A DNA stretch of 64,000 nucleotides from Streptomyces umbrinus. Its GTDB lineage: Bacteria; Actinomycetota; Actinomycetes; Streptomycetales; Streptomycetaceae. The DNA lies in NCBI RefSeq assembly GCF_030817415.1, contig NZ_JAUSZI010000002.1, forward strand, positions 6,448,001 through 6,512,000, written 5' to 3'. How positions within the stretch are numbered: the stretch's first letter is position 1; each line of letters starts with the position of its first letter. The translations under genes and the position numbers were made by a program. The notes under the pieces are model-generated. The model made no database searches and was not told the origin of the DNA. It saw only the letters and a list, made by a program, of their open reading frames with translations. Of this stretch, positions 18,882 to 27,897 are shown in pieces.

Positions 18882-19763
18882 ATGGAGCATGAGGTGTTCG
18901 TTCCGGTTCCCGTCGAGTCGCTGCGCGAGGCTCTCGCCGATCCCGCGCGGGTTGCCCGGGCCGTGCCCGGGCTCCAGCAGGACGCGGGGACACCGCCCGT
19001 CTCCGGCCGCCTGAAGGTACGCGTCGGCGGGCACGCCATCACGTATCGCGGGGCGCTCACCGTCTCCCCGCAGGACGACGGCACGTACGCCGTCGAGGCC
19101 GACGCCACGGAGGCCCGCGGCAGCGGAACGGTGAAGCTCGCCCTCACGTTGTCGCTGCGCTCGCGCGAGGACGACGACCTGAGCGGCTCGACCGTCACGT
19201 TCACCGGTACGGCGTCGGCCGACGGCCGGGTCACGGAACTTCCGGCGGACGCGGTGACCTCGGCGACGACCCGCCTGCTGAGCCGCTTCGCGGAGGGGCT
19301 GGCCGCGGCGGCCTCCGGCGGTGAGGCGGGGGCGACGGAAGCGGCTCCCGAGCCCGAGGCGTCCGCCCCCGCGCCCGAGGCGGCGGCCTCGGAGCCTCCG
19401 CCGGCCGAGGAGGCCTCGCCCGCCGAGCAGACCCCTGACGTCGAGGAGTCCTCCTCGATCCACGAGGCCGAGGTTCCGCCTCCCTCTCTCGAACCGTTCG
19501 CCGAGGAGGACTTCGAGGGCGGTTTCGAGGACGACGCGGTCCCGGCGTCCGGCGCTCCCGCCGAGGCGGCGCACGCCCGGCGCACGATGATCGGCCGCAG
19601 CGCGGAGGAGGTGGACCACGCGCCTCCGCGGGGGCGTTACGCCCCCGTCCCCGCGCCCGAGGCGACGGGCCCCAGCGCGGCCCTCCGCTGGGCGGCCCCC
19701 GCGGCGGCCCTCCTCCTGGCCTCGGCGGTAGTACTGGGCAGAGCCCTCCGTAAGCGCCGGTAG
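18882..19763 (+). CDS. SRPBCC (CoxG-like) protein with C-terminal membrane anchor
   Basis: The 293-residue product starts with an SRPBCC/polyketide-cyclase-like domain (residues 1-150: FVPVPVESLREALADPARVA, then LKVRVGGHAITYRG) of the carbon monoxide dehydrogenase subunit G type. A long Ala/Pro/Glu-rich linker follows (about 155-265). One transmembrane helix (AAPAAALLLASAVVLGRAL) and a basic tail RKRR close the chain, which places the SRPBCC domain in the cytosol at the membrane. No CODH subunits lie nearby, so a CO-oxidation role is unlikely. It may bind a lipid or other hydrophobic ligand. Confidence 0.8.
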   Translation: MEHEVFVPVPVESLREALADPARVARAVPGLQQDAGTPPVSGRLKVRVGGHAITYRGALTVSPQDDGTYAVEADATEARGSGTVKLALTLSLRSREDDDLSGSTVTFTGTASADGRVTELPADAVTSATTRLLSRFAEGLAAAASGGEAGATEAAPEPEASAPAPEAAASEPPPAEEASPAEQTPDVEESSSIHEAEVPPPSLEPFAEEDFEGGFEDDAVPASGAPAEAAHARRTMIGRSAEEVDHAPPRGRYAPVPAPEATGPSAALRWAAPAAALLLASAVVLGRALRKRR

Positions 19764-19796
19764 ACGTCTCGGCTGCGGGCCCGGTGGGGTCTGGTC

Positions 19797-19935
19797 GCGC
19801 AGTTCCCCGCGCCCCTGAAGGGGCCCACCCCCGGGAAGTCGTCCGCGGGTTGTCGTGGGCTGAGCGCGCAGTTCCCCGCGCCCCTAAAGACAAAAGCCGG
19901 GGCGCAGCCGCTTTTAGGGGCGCGGGGAACTGCGC
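19797..19935. repeat. Three copies of repeat family 1
   Basis: GCGCAGTTCCCCGCGCCCCT occurs at 19797-19816 and 19866-19885, and its reverse complement at 19916-19935. The second and third copies can pair as a hairpin with an additional AAAG/CTTTT inner stem, giving a likely terminator for the SRPBCC gene. Confidence 0.85.
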
Positions 19936-20000
19936 GACAAGCCCCCACCCGCCCGCAGCCAAGCCACGACCCAAGTCCCCCAACCCCGCGGAGCGCCACG

Positions 20001-20006
20001 TAGGGT
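20001..20006 (+). promoter_or_regulatory. -10 box of a probable leaderless promoter
   Basis: TAGGGT lies six bases before the GTG at 20013, with no ribosome binding site between. Confidence 0.5.
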
Positions 20007-20012
20007 TCCTGC

Positions 20013-20807
20013 GTGAGTAACGAAGACATCACGCTGACCGCGGCCGACGCGGAGGTGACCGTCCAGCCCGGCAACGGCGGACGAATCGGCGGACTGAAGG
20101 TCGACGGAGTCGAACTGCTCCGCCAGGGCAAGAAGTTCGGCTGCTTCCCGATGGTCCCCTGGTGCGGCCGCACCAGGGACGGCCGTTTCCTGAACGGCGC
20201 CACCCCCCACCAGCTCCCCCTCAACTCCCCACCCCACGCCATCCACGGCACCGCCCGGGACGCCGCCTGGCACACGGCCCGCAGGAGCGAGAACGAGGCC
20301 GTCATCACGTACGACCTCGTCGACCCCTGGCCGTACACCGGCCGCGTCACGCAGGTCGTCGCGCTGACCGCGGACACCCTGACGCTGACCATGTCGGTGG
20401 AGACGTACGACGACTCCTTCCCGGCGCAGATCGGCTGGCACCCCTGGTTCAACCGCAACCTGGGCGGGGGCACCGAGGACGTGCGGGTCGACTTCGCCGC
20501 CGCCTGGCAGGAGGAGCGCGGCGACGACCACCTGCCCACCGGCCGCCGTATCGACCCGAAGCCCGGCCCCTGGGACGACTGCTTCGGGATGCCGGACGGA
20601 GTCGACGTCACCCTCACCTGGCCGGGCCGGCTGGAGCTGAACGTCGCGAGCCGTGAGCACTGGGTCGTCGTGTACGACGAGCAGGAGGCCGCCGTCTGCG
20701 TGGAGCCGCAGACCGGGCCGCCCAACGGGCTCAACACCCTGCCCCGCCTGGTCACCCCCATCGATCCCCTCGAAGCCACCACCACCTGGACCTGGCGGCG
20801 CCTCTGA
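20013..20807 (+). CDS. Aldose 1-epimerase family protein
   Basis: The 264-residue product has the galactose-mutarotase-like fold motifs: NGGRIGGLKVDGVELL, FPMVPWCGRTRDGRF (arginines of the sugar pocket), SPPHAIHGTARDAAW with the catalytic histidine of the PHxxHG motif, and IGWHPWFNR with the second histidine. Aldose epimerases interconvert alpha and beta anomers of hexoses; several homologues act on hexose-6-phosphates. The C-terminal VCVEPQTGPPNGLN carries the expected catalytic glutamate. It is followed by pyrE 52 bp downstream, which has its own leaderless-type promoter. Confidence 0.88.
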   Translation: MSNEDITLTAADAEVTVQPGNGGRIGGLKVDGVELLRQGKKFGCFPMVPWCGRTRDGRFLNGATPHQLPLNSPPHAIHGTARDAAWHTARRSENEAVITYDLVDPWPYTGRVTQVVALTADTLTLTMSVETYDDSFPAQIGWHPWFNRNLGGGTEDVRVDFAAAWQEERGDDHLPTGRRIDPKPGPWDDCFGMPDGVDVTLTWPGRLELNVASREHWVVVYDEQEAAVCVEPQTGPPNGLNTLPRLVTPIDPLEATTTWTWRRL

Positions 20808-20846
20808 CCGGACGACCGGACAGGGCGAGTGACCCGGCGGCGCCTC

Positions 20847-20852
20847 TAAGCT
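20847..20852 (+). promoter_or_regulatory. -10 box of a probable leaderless pyrE promoter
   Basis: TAAGCT lies seven bases before the pyrE ATG at 20860. Confidence 0.5.
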
Positions 20853-20859
20853 GGCCCGC

Positions 20860-21408
20860 ATGAGTGACGTACGCGGCGAGCTGCTGCAGCAGATCAAGGA
20901 CAAGGCCGTGGTGCACGGCAAGGTGACCCTCTCCTCGGGCCTGGAGGCGGACTACTACGTCGACCTGCGGCGGGTCACCCTGGACGGCGAGGCCGCCCCG
21001 CTGGTCGGCCAGGTGCTCCTCGACCTGACGGCGGACCTCGAGTTCGACGCGGTCGGCGGCCTCACCATGGGCGCCGACCCGGTGGCCGGCGCCATGCTGC
21101 ACGCGGCCGCCGCGCGAGGCCGCCGCCTGGACGCCTTCGTCGTACGCAAGGCGGCCAAGGCGCACGGCATGCAGCGGCGCGTGGAGGGCCCGGACATCGC
21201 GGGCCGCCGCGTGGTCGTCGTCGAGGACACCTCCACCACCGGCGGCTCCCCGCTCACCGCCGTCGAGGCCGTGCGCGAGGCCGGGGCCGAGGTCGTCGCC
21301 GTCGCGACCATCGTCGACCGCGCCACCGGTGCCGGCGAGAAGATCCAGAAGGGCGCGGGCGTTCCGTACCTCTTCGCCTACTCGAAGGACGAACTGGGCC
21401 TGGACTGA
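20860..21408 (+). CDS. pyrE: Orotate phosphoribosyltransferase
   Basis: PyrE joins orotate to PRPP to give orotidine 5'-monophosphate in pyrimidine synthesis. The 182-residue product contains KVTLSSGLEADYYVDLRRV at the N-terminus, the flexible catalytic loop (VVRKAAKAHGMQRR, with lysine and histidine), and the PRPP motif VVVVEDTSTTGGSPLTA. Length matches actinobacterial PyrE. The other pyr genes are not in this window, as in other streptomycetes, where pyrE stands apart near fba. Confidence 0.95.
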   Translation: MSDVRGELLQQIKDKAVVHGKVTLSSGLEADYYVDLRRVTLDGEAAPLVGQVLLDLTADLEFDAVGGLTMGADPVAGAMLHAAAARGRRLDAFVVRKAAKAHGMQRRVEGPDIAGRRVVVVEDTSTTGGSPLTAVEAVREAGAEVVAVATIVDRATGAGEKIQKGAGVPYLFAYSKDELGLD

Positions 21409-21603
21409 GCCCGGTTCCGGGCCCCGGTCCCATCCCCCGTCTCCTCCCCGGTCCGAGCCCGCGCCGGGAGTTGTCCACAGGCTGGGCACGGGGGCCGGAG
21501 CATCCGGGCAAGTCTGGAAAGATGGGGCCGACGATGACGTCACCCCCTAGGTCAGGGCCGTAAGCAGCAGAACGCCACCCGCACATACACAAGGAGCGGA
21601 CAG

Positions 21604-22626
21604 ATGCCGATCGCAACCCCCGAGGTCTACAACGAGATGCTCGACCGGGCGAAGGCAGGCAAGTTCGCCTACCCGGCCATCAACGTGACCTCGTCCCAGA
21701 CCCTGCACGCTGCGCTGCGCGGCTTCGCGGAGGCCGAGAGCGACGGCATCGTCCAGATCTCCACCGGTGGTGCGGAGTTCCTGGGCGGCCAGTACAACAA
21801 GGACATGGTGACCGGCTCGGTCGCCCTGGCCGAGTTCGCGCACATCGTCGCCAAGAAGTACGACATCACGGTCGCCCTGCACACGGACCACTGCCCCAAG
21901 GACAAGCTCGACGGGTACGTACGCCCGCTGATCGCGGTCTCCGAGGAGCGCGTCGCCCGTGGCGAGAACCCGCTGTTCCAGTCCCACATGTGGGACGGCT
22001 CGGCGGAGACGCTGGCCGACAACCTGGCCATCGGCCAGGAGCTGCTCGCCCGCGCCGCCGCCGCGAAGATCATCCTTGAGGTCGAGATCACCCCGACCGG
22101 CGGCGAGGAGGACGGCGTCTCGCACGAGATCAACGACTCCCTCTACACGACGGTCGACGACGCCATTCGTACGGCGGAGGCCCTGGGCCTGGGCGAGAAG
22201 GGCCGCTACCTGCTGGCCGCGTCCTTCGGCAACGTGCACGGCGTCTACAAGCCGGGCAACGTCGTGCTGCGCCCCGAGCTCCTCAAGGAGCTGAACGAGG
22301 GCGTGGGTGCCAAGTACGGCAAGCCGTCCCCGTTCGACTTCGTCTTCCACGGCGGCTCCGGCTCCACGGCCGACGAGATCGCCACCGCGCTGGAGAACGG
22401 CGTCGTGAAGATGAACCTGGACACGGACACGCAGTACGCGTTCACCCGCCCGGTCGCGGACCACATGTTCCGCAACTACGACGGCGTCCTGAAGGTCGAC
22501 GGCGAGGTCGGCAACAAGAAGACGTACGACCCCCGCACCTGGGGCAAGCTCGCCGAGGCGTCGATGGCCGCCCGCGTCACCGAGGCCTGCGCCAACCTGC
22601 GCTCCACGGGCACGAAGATCAAGTAA
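21604..22626 (+). CDS. fba: Fructose-bisphosphate aldolase, class II
   Basis: This zinc-dependent aldolase cleaves fructose 1,6-bisphosphate to DHAP and glyceraldehyde 3-phosphate. The 340-residue product shows YPAINVTSSQTLHAALRGF, the catalytic/zinc motif LHTDHCPKDK, the EVEITPTGGEEDG loop, FGNVHGVYKPGN with a zinc histidine, and FHGGSGS that binds a phosphate. AAGGAG lies seven bases before the ATG. The leader from the pyrE stop is about 195 bp and should contain the promoter. A hairpin follows the stop. Confidence 0.97.
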   Translation: MPIATPEVYNEMLDRAKAGKFAYPAINVTSSQTLHAALRGFAEAESDGIVQISTGGAEFLGGQYNKDMVTGSVALAEFAHIVAKKYDITVALHTDHCPKDKLDGYVRPLIAVSEERVARGENPLFQSHMWDGSAETLADNLAIGQELLARAAAAKIILEVEITPTGGEEDGVSHEINDSLYTTVDDAIRTAEALGLGEKGRYLLAASFGNVHGVYKPGNVVLRPELLKELNEGVGAKYGKPSPFDFVFHGGSGSTADEIATALENGVVKMNLDTDTQYAFTRPVADHMFRNYDGVLKVDGEVGNKKTYDPRTWGKLAEASMAARVTEACANLRSTGTKIK

Positions 22627-22644
22627 CCCCGTTTCGTACGGCTC

Positions 22645-22676
22645 GGGCCCGGTTTTCCTTTCGGAGAGCCGGGCCC
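22645..22676 (+). terminator. Hairpin after fba
   Basis: GGGCCCGG and CCGGGCCC flank a 16-nt loop, 18 bp after the fba stop; TTTTCC in the loop contributes a small inner stem. Confidence 0.65.
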
Positions 22677-22689
22677 CGCCGTATGTCCG

Positions 22690-22695
22690 TATGCT
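22690..22695 (+). promoter_or_regulatory. -10 box of a probable leaderless MFS promoter
   Basis: TATGCT lies seven bases before the ATG at 22703. Confidence 0.5.
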
Positions 22696-22702
22696 CCGGT
22701 GT

Positions 22703-24197
22703 ATGGCTGCCCCGCCCCAGGAGTCCCCGGCCGTCAGAATGTCCTCCCCCGCCGGGAAGTGGATCCTGCTTACCACCGTGCTCGGGTCGAGCATGGCGAT
22801 GCTGGACTCGACCGTGGTGAACGTCGCGCTGCCGACGATCGGCCGCGATCTCGACTCGGACCTGGCGGGCCTCCAGTGGACCGTCAACGCGTACATGCTG
22901 ACCCTCGCGGGTCTGATCCTCCTGGGCGGAGCGCTCGGTGACCGTTTCGGGCGCCGGAAGGTGTTCGTCGTCGGGCGTGGTGTGGTTCGCGGCGGCGTCC
23001 CTGCTCTGCGGGCTCGCGCCCAGCGCGGGCGTCCTCGTCGCGGCCCGCGCGCTGCAGGGCATCGGCGGCGCGCTGCTCACGCCCGGTTCGCTCGCGCTGA
23101 TCCAGGCGTCGTTCCACCCGGACGACCGGGCGAGGGCCGTCGGACTGTGGTCGGGCTTCGGCGGCATCGGCGCGGCGGTCGGCCCGTTCCTGGGCGGCTG
23201 GCTGGTGGACGGCCCCGGCTGGCGCTGGGTGTTCCTCCTCAACGTCCCGCTCGCGCTGCTCTGCGCCCCGATCGCCCTGCGCCACGTACCGGAGTCGAAG
23301 GACGACCGGGTCCACGGGCGCGGCTTCGACGTGCTCGGCGCGGCCCTCGGCGCGCTGGCGCTGGCCCTGGTGACGTACGCCCTCATCGAGGCGTCCGCCG
23401 GATCGACGGCCGTCGTCGCCGTGACGGCTGCCGCGGGGGTCGCGGCGGGCGTCGCCTTCGTGGCCGTGGAGCGGCGGCGGGCCGACCCGATGATGCCGCT
23501 CGACATCTTCGCGTCCCGCCAGTTCACGGCGGTCAACGTCGTCACCCTGTGCGTGTACGCGGCCTTCAGCGGGTTCTTCTTCCTCTCCGCGGTCCAGCTC
23601 CAGGTCGTGGCCGGATACTCGGCCCTCGGCGCCGGCACGGCCCTGCTGCCGACGACGGTCCTGATGCTGTTCCTGTCGGCCCGCTCCGGCGAACTCGCCC
23701 AGCGCATCGGCCCCCGCATCCCGCTCACCGTGGGCCCGCTGCTGTGCGCGACCGGGATGCTGCTGATGCTGCGGGTGGGCACCGACGCCTCGTACGTGGG
23801 CGACGTGCTGCCCGCCGTCCTGGTGCTCGGCCTCGGCATGGTGACACTGGTCGCGCCCCTCACCGCGACCGTGCTCGCCTCCGTGGACGTCGGCCGGGCG
23901 GGCCTGGCCAGCGGGATCAACAACGCGGCGGCCCGCGCGGCCGGCCTCGTCGCCGTGGCCGCGCTGCCGCTGCTCGCCGGGATGGGCGAGGAGGCGTACC
24001 GCTCGGCGGACGCCTTCAATGACGCGTTCCGGCGGGCGATGCCCCTGTGCGCGGGCATCCTGGTCGTGGGTGCGGTGATCGCCTACGCGACCGTACGGAA
24101 GCCTCCGCCGGGCTGTCTGCGCCCGGAATGTCTCACCCACGGCAGTGTGACGGCCCCGCCGCTGGAGCCGAACCAGTCGCGCGGGCGGCTGGAGTAG
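22703..24197 (+). pseudogene. MFS drug exporter (DHA2/EmrB-QacA type), frameshifted
   Basis: The first frame gives the opening helices and the family signature SMAMLDSTVVNVALPTIGRD, then the loop LGDRFGRRKVFVVG. At 22973-22975 an extra G in a GGG run moves the true frame: the protein continues as VWFAAASLLCGLAPSAG in the second frame and runs to 24197. Joined, the product has about 497 residues and 14 predicted helices, and would be a proton-driven drug exporter. As written the gene is broken after about 92 residues. A single-base change in a G run may be a sequencing error; otherwise it is a recent loss, as the remainder is intact. Confidence 0.85.
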
Positions 24198-24287
24198 CCG
24201 ACCGGAGTGGCGGCGTCGCGTTCGCGGGGGGAGTAAAGCGGGCCCGCAGTGCGCGCGCGGGCGTCGGGGCCAGGCAAACTGGAACCC

Positions 24288-24701
24288 ATGGCCATCAACG
24301 AGAACCTCCTCGGGGGACCGCCCCCGACCCACCTGCCCGACGACCCGGAGCCGCGCGAGCTCCTGGCGAACGGCACACCGCCCGCCGATGTCGCCGCCAA
24401 GTACCCCACCTCCTCGCTCGCCTGGGCCCAGCTGGCCGACGAGGCGTACGAGCGCGGCAGCGTCGTCGAGTCGTACGCGTACGCCCGTACCGGCTACCAC
24501 CGCGGTCTGGACTCCCTGCGGCGCAACGGCTGGAAGGGCCACGGCCCGGTGCCCTGGGAGCACGAGCCGAACCGTGGCTTCCTGCGCGCCCTGCACGGCC
24601 TCGCCCGCGCCGCGCAGGCGATCGGCGAGCAGGAGGAGTACGAGCGCTGCTCGCAGTTCCTGAAGGACTCCTCTCCGGCGGCGGCCCAGACCCTCGGCTG
24701 A
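24288..24701 (+). CDS. DUF3151 protein
   Basis: The 137-residue product matches the actinobacterial DUF3151 family: NLLGGPPPTHLPDD, AKYPTSSLAWAQLADEA, ESYAYARTGYHRGLDSLRR, and HEPNRGFLRALHGLARAA. The residue pattern suggests TPR-like helices. Cytosolic; function unknown. The start at 24288 has no ribosome site; CAAACT seven bases upstream may be a weak -10 of a leaderless transcript. A perfect hairpin follows its stop. Confidence 0.9.
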   Translation: MAINENLLGGPPPTHLPDDPEPRELLANGTPPADVAAKYPTSSLAWAQLADEAYERGSVVESYAYARTGYHRGLDSLRRNGWKGHGPVPWEHEPNRGFLRALHGLARAAQAIGEQEEYERCSQFLKDSSPAAAQTLG

Positions 24702-24720
24702 GCCGGACTGTTGTTTGTGC

Positions 24721-24749
24721 AGGTCCGCCTGGTGTGACCAGGCGGACCT
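24721..24749 (+). terminator. Hairpin after the DUF3151 gene
   Basis: AGGTCCGCCTGGT and ACCAGGCGGACCT are perfectly complementary (13 bp) around a 3-nt loop GTG, 20 bp past the stop, preceded by TTGTTTGT. Confidence 0.85.
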
Positions 24750-24855
24750 TGCGGATTCGGGGCACGATTGTGGAGGATGCCCGTGGGGACCGGGGCCACC
24801 GTGTCGAATTCGGCAGGGGCGGACCGCTACCCGGAGTACACAACAGGAGACAGCG

Positions 24856-25719
24856 ATGTCCCACCAGGCTCAGCCCCAAGAGGCTTCGGAGCCCGAGACC
24901 CCGCATCTCGCCCCAAAACTAAATTGGAGCAGCCAGGGCACGACCCCGTACGAGGACTACGTCCAGGCGGACGTCCTCACCCACCTCCAGCACACCCTCT
25001 CCGACGATCCCGGAGAGATGGTCTTCCTGGTGACCACCCAGGTCATGGAGCTGTGGTTCACCGTCATCGTCCACGAGTGGGAGACCGCGGCGAAGGCACT
25101 GCGCGAGGACCGGGTGCCGGTCGCGGTGGCGGCCCTGAAGCGGTCGGTACGGGAGCTGGAGGCGCTGAACGCCTCCTGGAAGCCCCTCGGCCAGCTCACT
25201 CCGGCCCAGTTCAACTCGTATCGCAGTGCCCTCGGCGAGGGTTCCGGCTTCCAGTCGGCCATGTACCGCCGTATGGAGTTCCTGCTCGGCGAGAAGTCCT
25301 CGTCCATGCTCGTGCCGCACCGGGGCGCGCCCCGCGTGCACGCCGAGCTGGAGAAGGCCCTGCACGAACCGAGCCTGTACGACGAGGTGTTGAGGCTGCT
25401 GGCGCGGCGCGGCCACGCGATTCCGTCCTCGGTCGTCGACCGTGACGTGTCCCTCCGCTACGACCCGTCGCCCGAGGTCGAGACCGTCTGGGCCGACCTG
25501 TACTCGGGCGACGAGGACGCCGAACTCGCCCGGCTGGGCGAGGCGTTGACCGATGTCGCCGAGCTCGTGTGGCGCTGGCGCAACGACCACCTGGTGGCCA
25601 CGCGGCGCGCCATGGGGTCGAAGACCGGCACGGGCGGCTCCGCCGGGGTGGCCTGGCTGGAGAAGCGGGCCCGGAAGAACGTGTTCCCCGAGCTGTGGAC
25701 GGCGCGGTCCCATGTCTGA
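24856..25719 (+). CDS. kynA: Tryptophan 2,3-dioxygenase
   Basis: This haem enzyme opens the indole ring of L-tryptophan to N-formylkynurenine, the first step of the kynurenine route. The 287-residue product begins with the YEDYVQADVLTHLQ helix, contains HEWETAAKALRED-type helices and FQSAMYRRMEFLLGEK, and ends in RNDHLVATRRAMGSKTGTGG, where His245 is the expected haem ligand and the GTGG loop binds substrate. AGGAGA precedes the ATG. Its last eight bases overlap the kynureninase start, so the two are one operon. Confidence 0.95.
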   Translation: MSHQAQPQEASEPETPHLAPKLNWSSQGTTPYEDYVQADVLTHLQHTLSDDPGEMVFLVTTQVMELWFTVIVHEWETAAKALREDRVPVAVAALKRSVRELEALNASWKPLGQLTPAQFNSYRSALGEGSGFQSAMYRRMEFLLGEKSSSMLVPHRGAPRVHAELEKALHEPSLYDEVLRLLARRGHAIPSSVVDRDVSLRYDPSPEVETVWADLYSGDEDAELARLGEALTDVAELVWRWRNDHLVATRRAMGSKTGTGGSAGVAWLEKRARKNVFPELWTARSHV

Positions 25720-26917
25720 GCCCGAGATGCGGCCGAAGGCCGAGAAACTGGACGCGACGGACGAACTGGCCGGTCTGCGCGCCCAGTTCGTCCTCGACGA
25801 CGCGGTGTACCTGGACGGGAACTCCCTGGGCGCGCTGCCGCGCTCGGTCCCCGGACGGGTCGAGGACGTCGTACGCCGCCAGTGGGGTTCGCTGCGGATC
25901 CGGTCCTGGGACGAGAGCGGCTGGTGGACCGCACCGGAACGGATCGGCGACCGGATCGCTCCGCTGGTCGGCGCGGCGCCCGGCCAGATCGTCGTCGGCG
26001 ACTCCACAAGTGTCAACGTCTTCAAGGCGGTTGTGGGCGCGGTACGGCTGGCGGACGGCGGTCCGGAGGGGCGGAGCGGCCGGGACGAGGTCCTGGTGGA
26101 CGCGACGACGTTCCCCACGGACGGCTACATCGCCGCCTCGGCCGCCCGCCTCACGGGCTGCACGCTGCGTCCGGTGACCCCGGACGAGGTGCCGGACGCC
26201 TTGAGCGAGCGCACGGCGGCGGTCCTGCTGAACCACGTCGACTACCGCACGGGCCGCCTGCACGACCTGCCGACCCTCACGGCGGCGATCCACGCGGCGG
26301 GCGCCATTTCGGTCTGGGACCTGTGCCACAGCGCGGGCGCCCTGCCGGTGGGCCTCGACGAACACGGCGTGGACCTGGCGGTCGGCTGCACGTACAAGTA
26401 CCTGAACGGCGGCCCGGGTTCACCCGCGTACCTCTACGTCCGCGAGGCCCACCAACCGCGCTTCGACTCCCCCCTCCCGGGCTGGAACTCCCACGCCGAC
26501 CCCTTCGGCATGACCCCGGACTACACCCCGGCCCCTGGCGCCCTCCGCGGCCGCGTCGGCACCCCCGACATCCTCTCCATGCTCGCCCTGGAGGCGGCAC
26601 TGGAGGTCTGGGACGACGTATCGATCGCCGCGGTCCGCACCAAGTCCCTCGCCCTGACGGACTTCTTCCTGGAATGCGTCCAGGCCTACGTCCCCGGGGG
26701 CGCGGTGGAGTCGGTGACTCCCGCCGCCCACACGGAACGCGGCAGCCAGGTGGCCCTCCGCTGCGCCGACGCGGGCAACGTCATGCGCCGCCTGATCGAC
26801 AGGGGCGTCATAGGCGACTTCCGCGAACCGGACGTCCTCCGCTTCGGTTTCACCCCGCTGTACGTGGGGTTCGGGGATGTGGAGAGGGCGGCGCGGGTTT
26901 TGGGGGAGATGTTCTAG
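25712..26917 (+). CDS. kynU: Kynureninase
   Basis: Kynureninase is a PLP enzyme that splits kynurenine into anthranilate and alanine. The 401-residue product shows VYLDGNSLGALPRSV, GDSTSVNVFKAVVGAV (phosphate contact), VLLNHVDYRTGRLHDL, VWDLCHSAGALPVGL with the cofactor-pairing aspartate, and CTYKYLNGGPGSPAYLY with the Schiff-base lysine at residue 229. It overlaps the tryptophan dioxygenase gene by eight bases. With that gene and the hydrolase at 28136 it can supply anthranilate for catabolism or for secondary metabolites. Confidence 0.95.
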   Translation: MSEPEMRPKAEKLDATDELAGLRAQFVLDDAVYLDGNSLGALPRSVPGRVEDVVRRQWGSLRIRSWDESGWWTAPERIGDRIAPLVGAAPGQIVVGDSTSVNVFKAVVGAVRLADGGPEGRSGRDEVLVDATTFPTDGYIAASAARLTGCTLRPVTPDEVPDALSERTAAVLLNHVDYRTGRLHDLPTLTAAIHAAGAISVWDLCHSAGALPVGLDEHGVDLAVGCTYKYLNGGPGSPAYLYVREAHQPRFDSPLPGWNSHADPFGMTPDYTPAPGALRGRVGTPDILSMLALEAALEVWDDVSIAAVRTKSLALTDFFLECVQAYVPGGAVESVTPAAHTERGSQVALRCADAGNVMRRLIDRGVIGDFREPDVLRFGFTPLYVGFGDVERAARVLGEMF

Positions 26918-27007
26918 CGGGCTCGGGGCTCGGGCTTCCGGTTGGTCCGGCGCTGGGTTTTCGGCCGGTCGGGGGTTGGGCCGTAGGCCGGTCCGGCGCT
27001 TGATCTT

Positions 27008-27188
27008 TTAGCCCGTCCGGCGTTTGAGGACGAGGCCGCAGGCCGATTTCCCCACCCACCCACGGTCAACCCACCCACTCACCCAGCCCGTCCGGCGCTT
27101 GAGGACGAGCGCGTCAGCGCGATGCGGGGGCCTGGGGGCGGAGCCCCCAGGGGACGGGACGGGTAGGGGCGGCGGGGGCGAAGAAAAC
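27008..27188. repeat. Composite repeat (family 2) between kynU and a TetR gene
   Basis: Two copies of a unit like AGCCCGTCCGGCGTTTGAGG (27012 and 27087) precede the hairpin core CTGGGGGCGGAGCCCCCAG (27130-27148) and then GGGTAGGGGCGGCGGGGGCG (27159-27178). The same three parts recur in order at 57830-58027 and 61226-61318. In this 290-bp gap between convergent genes it is probably a terminator. Confidence 0.8.
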
Positions 27189-27210
27189 CGAGGTCGCCCC
27201 CGGCACGGGT

Positions 27211-27819
27211 TCACGCCCCCACAACGAACACCCCGGCCCGCGCGGCGGCAACCGCGGCCTCCGCCGCCCGATCGGCCGCGGCCACACCGGGCGCCACCCC
27301 CGTCGTGAGCAACGTGTAGTAGAGGGGCGCCGAGACAGCCCGTACGACCTCGGACGCGTCCGTGCCCAACGGCAACTCCCCCCGAGCAACCCCCTGCTCG
27401 ACACAAGGCGCCCACTCAGCAACCCGCACCTCATAAAACCGCCGCAACGCCTCCGCCGTACGCCCGTCCCCCGTAGCCGCAGCAATCACCGCCCGAAACA
27501 ACGCCCCCTGCCGAGGATCGGCCAACGTCCCCCGAACAAGCCGCGCATTGGCCCGAAGATCACCGAGCACACCCCCCGTCTCCGTACGAGGCAACGACTC
27601 CTCTGCCATCTCGGCCAGCAGATCCGCGACAAGCCCCGTCACGTTTCCCCACCGCCGGTACACCGTGGTCTTCCCCACCTCGGCCCGCCGCGCGACATCC
27701 GCCAGATCGAGATGCGCGAACCCCTGCTCGGCGAGCACGTCCCCGGCGGCCCGCAGCACGGCGGCCCGCACCCGCGCGGTACGCCCCCCGGGACGAACGG
27801 TGCCGGGCTCAGCGGACAT
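27211..27819 (-). CDS. TetR/AcrR-family regulator
   Basis: The 202-residue product has a TetR helix-turn-helix (VLRAAGDVLAEQGFAHLDLA, VARRAEVGKTTVYRRW) and an all-helical ligand domain with a TetR_C_16/KstR-like look (GALFRAVIAAATGDGRTAEAL). It begins at ATG 27819, with AAGGAG six bases upstream. It sits between kynU and the formamidase-like gene and is divergent from the latter across a gap that starts with three 19-bp tandem repeats, so it may control that gene, or the kynurenine pathway in general. The ligand is unknown. Confidence 0.88.
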   Translation of the reverse strand: MSAEPGTVRPGGRTARVRAAVLRAAGDVLAEQGFAHLDLADVARRAEVGKTTVYRRWGNVTGLVADLLAEMAEESLPRTETGGVLGDLRANARLVRGTLADPRQGALFRAVIAAATGDGRTAEALRRFYEVRVAEWAPCVEQGVARGELPLGTDASEVVRAVSAPLYYTLLTTGVAPGVAAADRAAEAAVAAARAGVFVVGA

Positions 27820-27834
27820 GACGGGCTCCTTCAA

Positions 27835-27897
27835 GGACGTACGGCGGCTTCATGGACGTATGGCGGCTTCATGGACGTATGGCGGCTTCATGGACGG
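27835..27897. repeat. Three tandem 19-bp repeats upstream of the TetR gene
   Basis: GGACGTATGGCGGCTTCAT is repeated at 27835, 27854 and 27873, with one substitution in the first copy, and a partial fourth copy follows. It begins 15 bp before the TetR start in the 316-bp divergent gap to the hydrolase. The rest of that gap holds a TTGACA at 28082 and no gene. Confidence 0.85.

Noticed and set aside
27008..27188. CRISPR-like array from repeated CCGTCCGGCG units
   Set aside because: Only two units, irregular spacing, no spacers of fixed length and no cas genes; they belong to the dispersed family 2 repeat.
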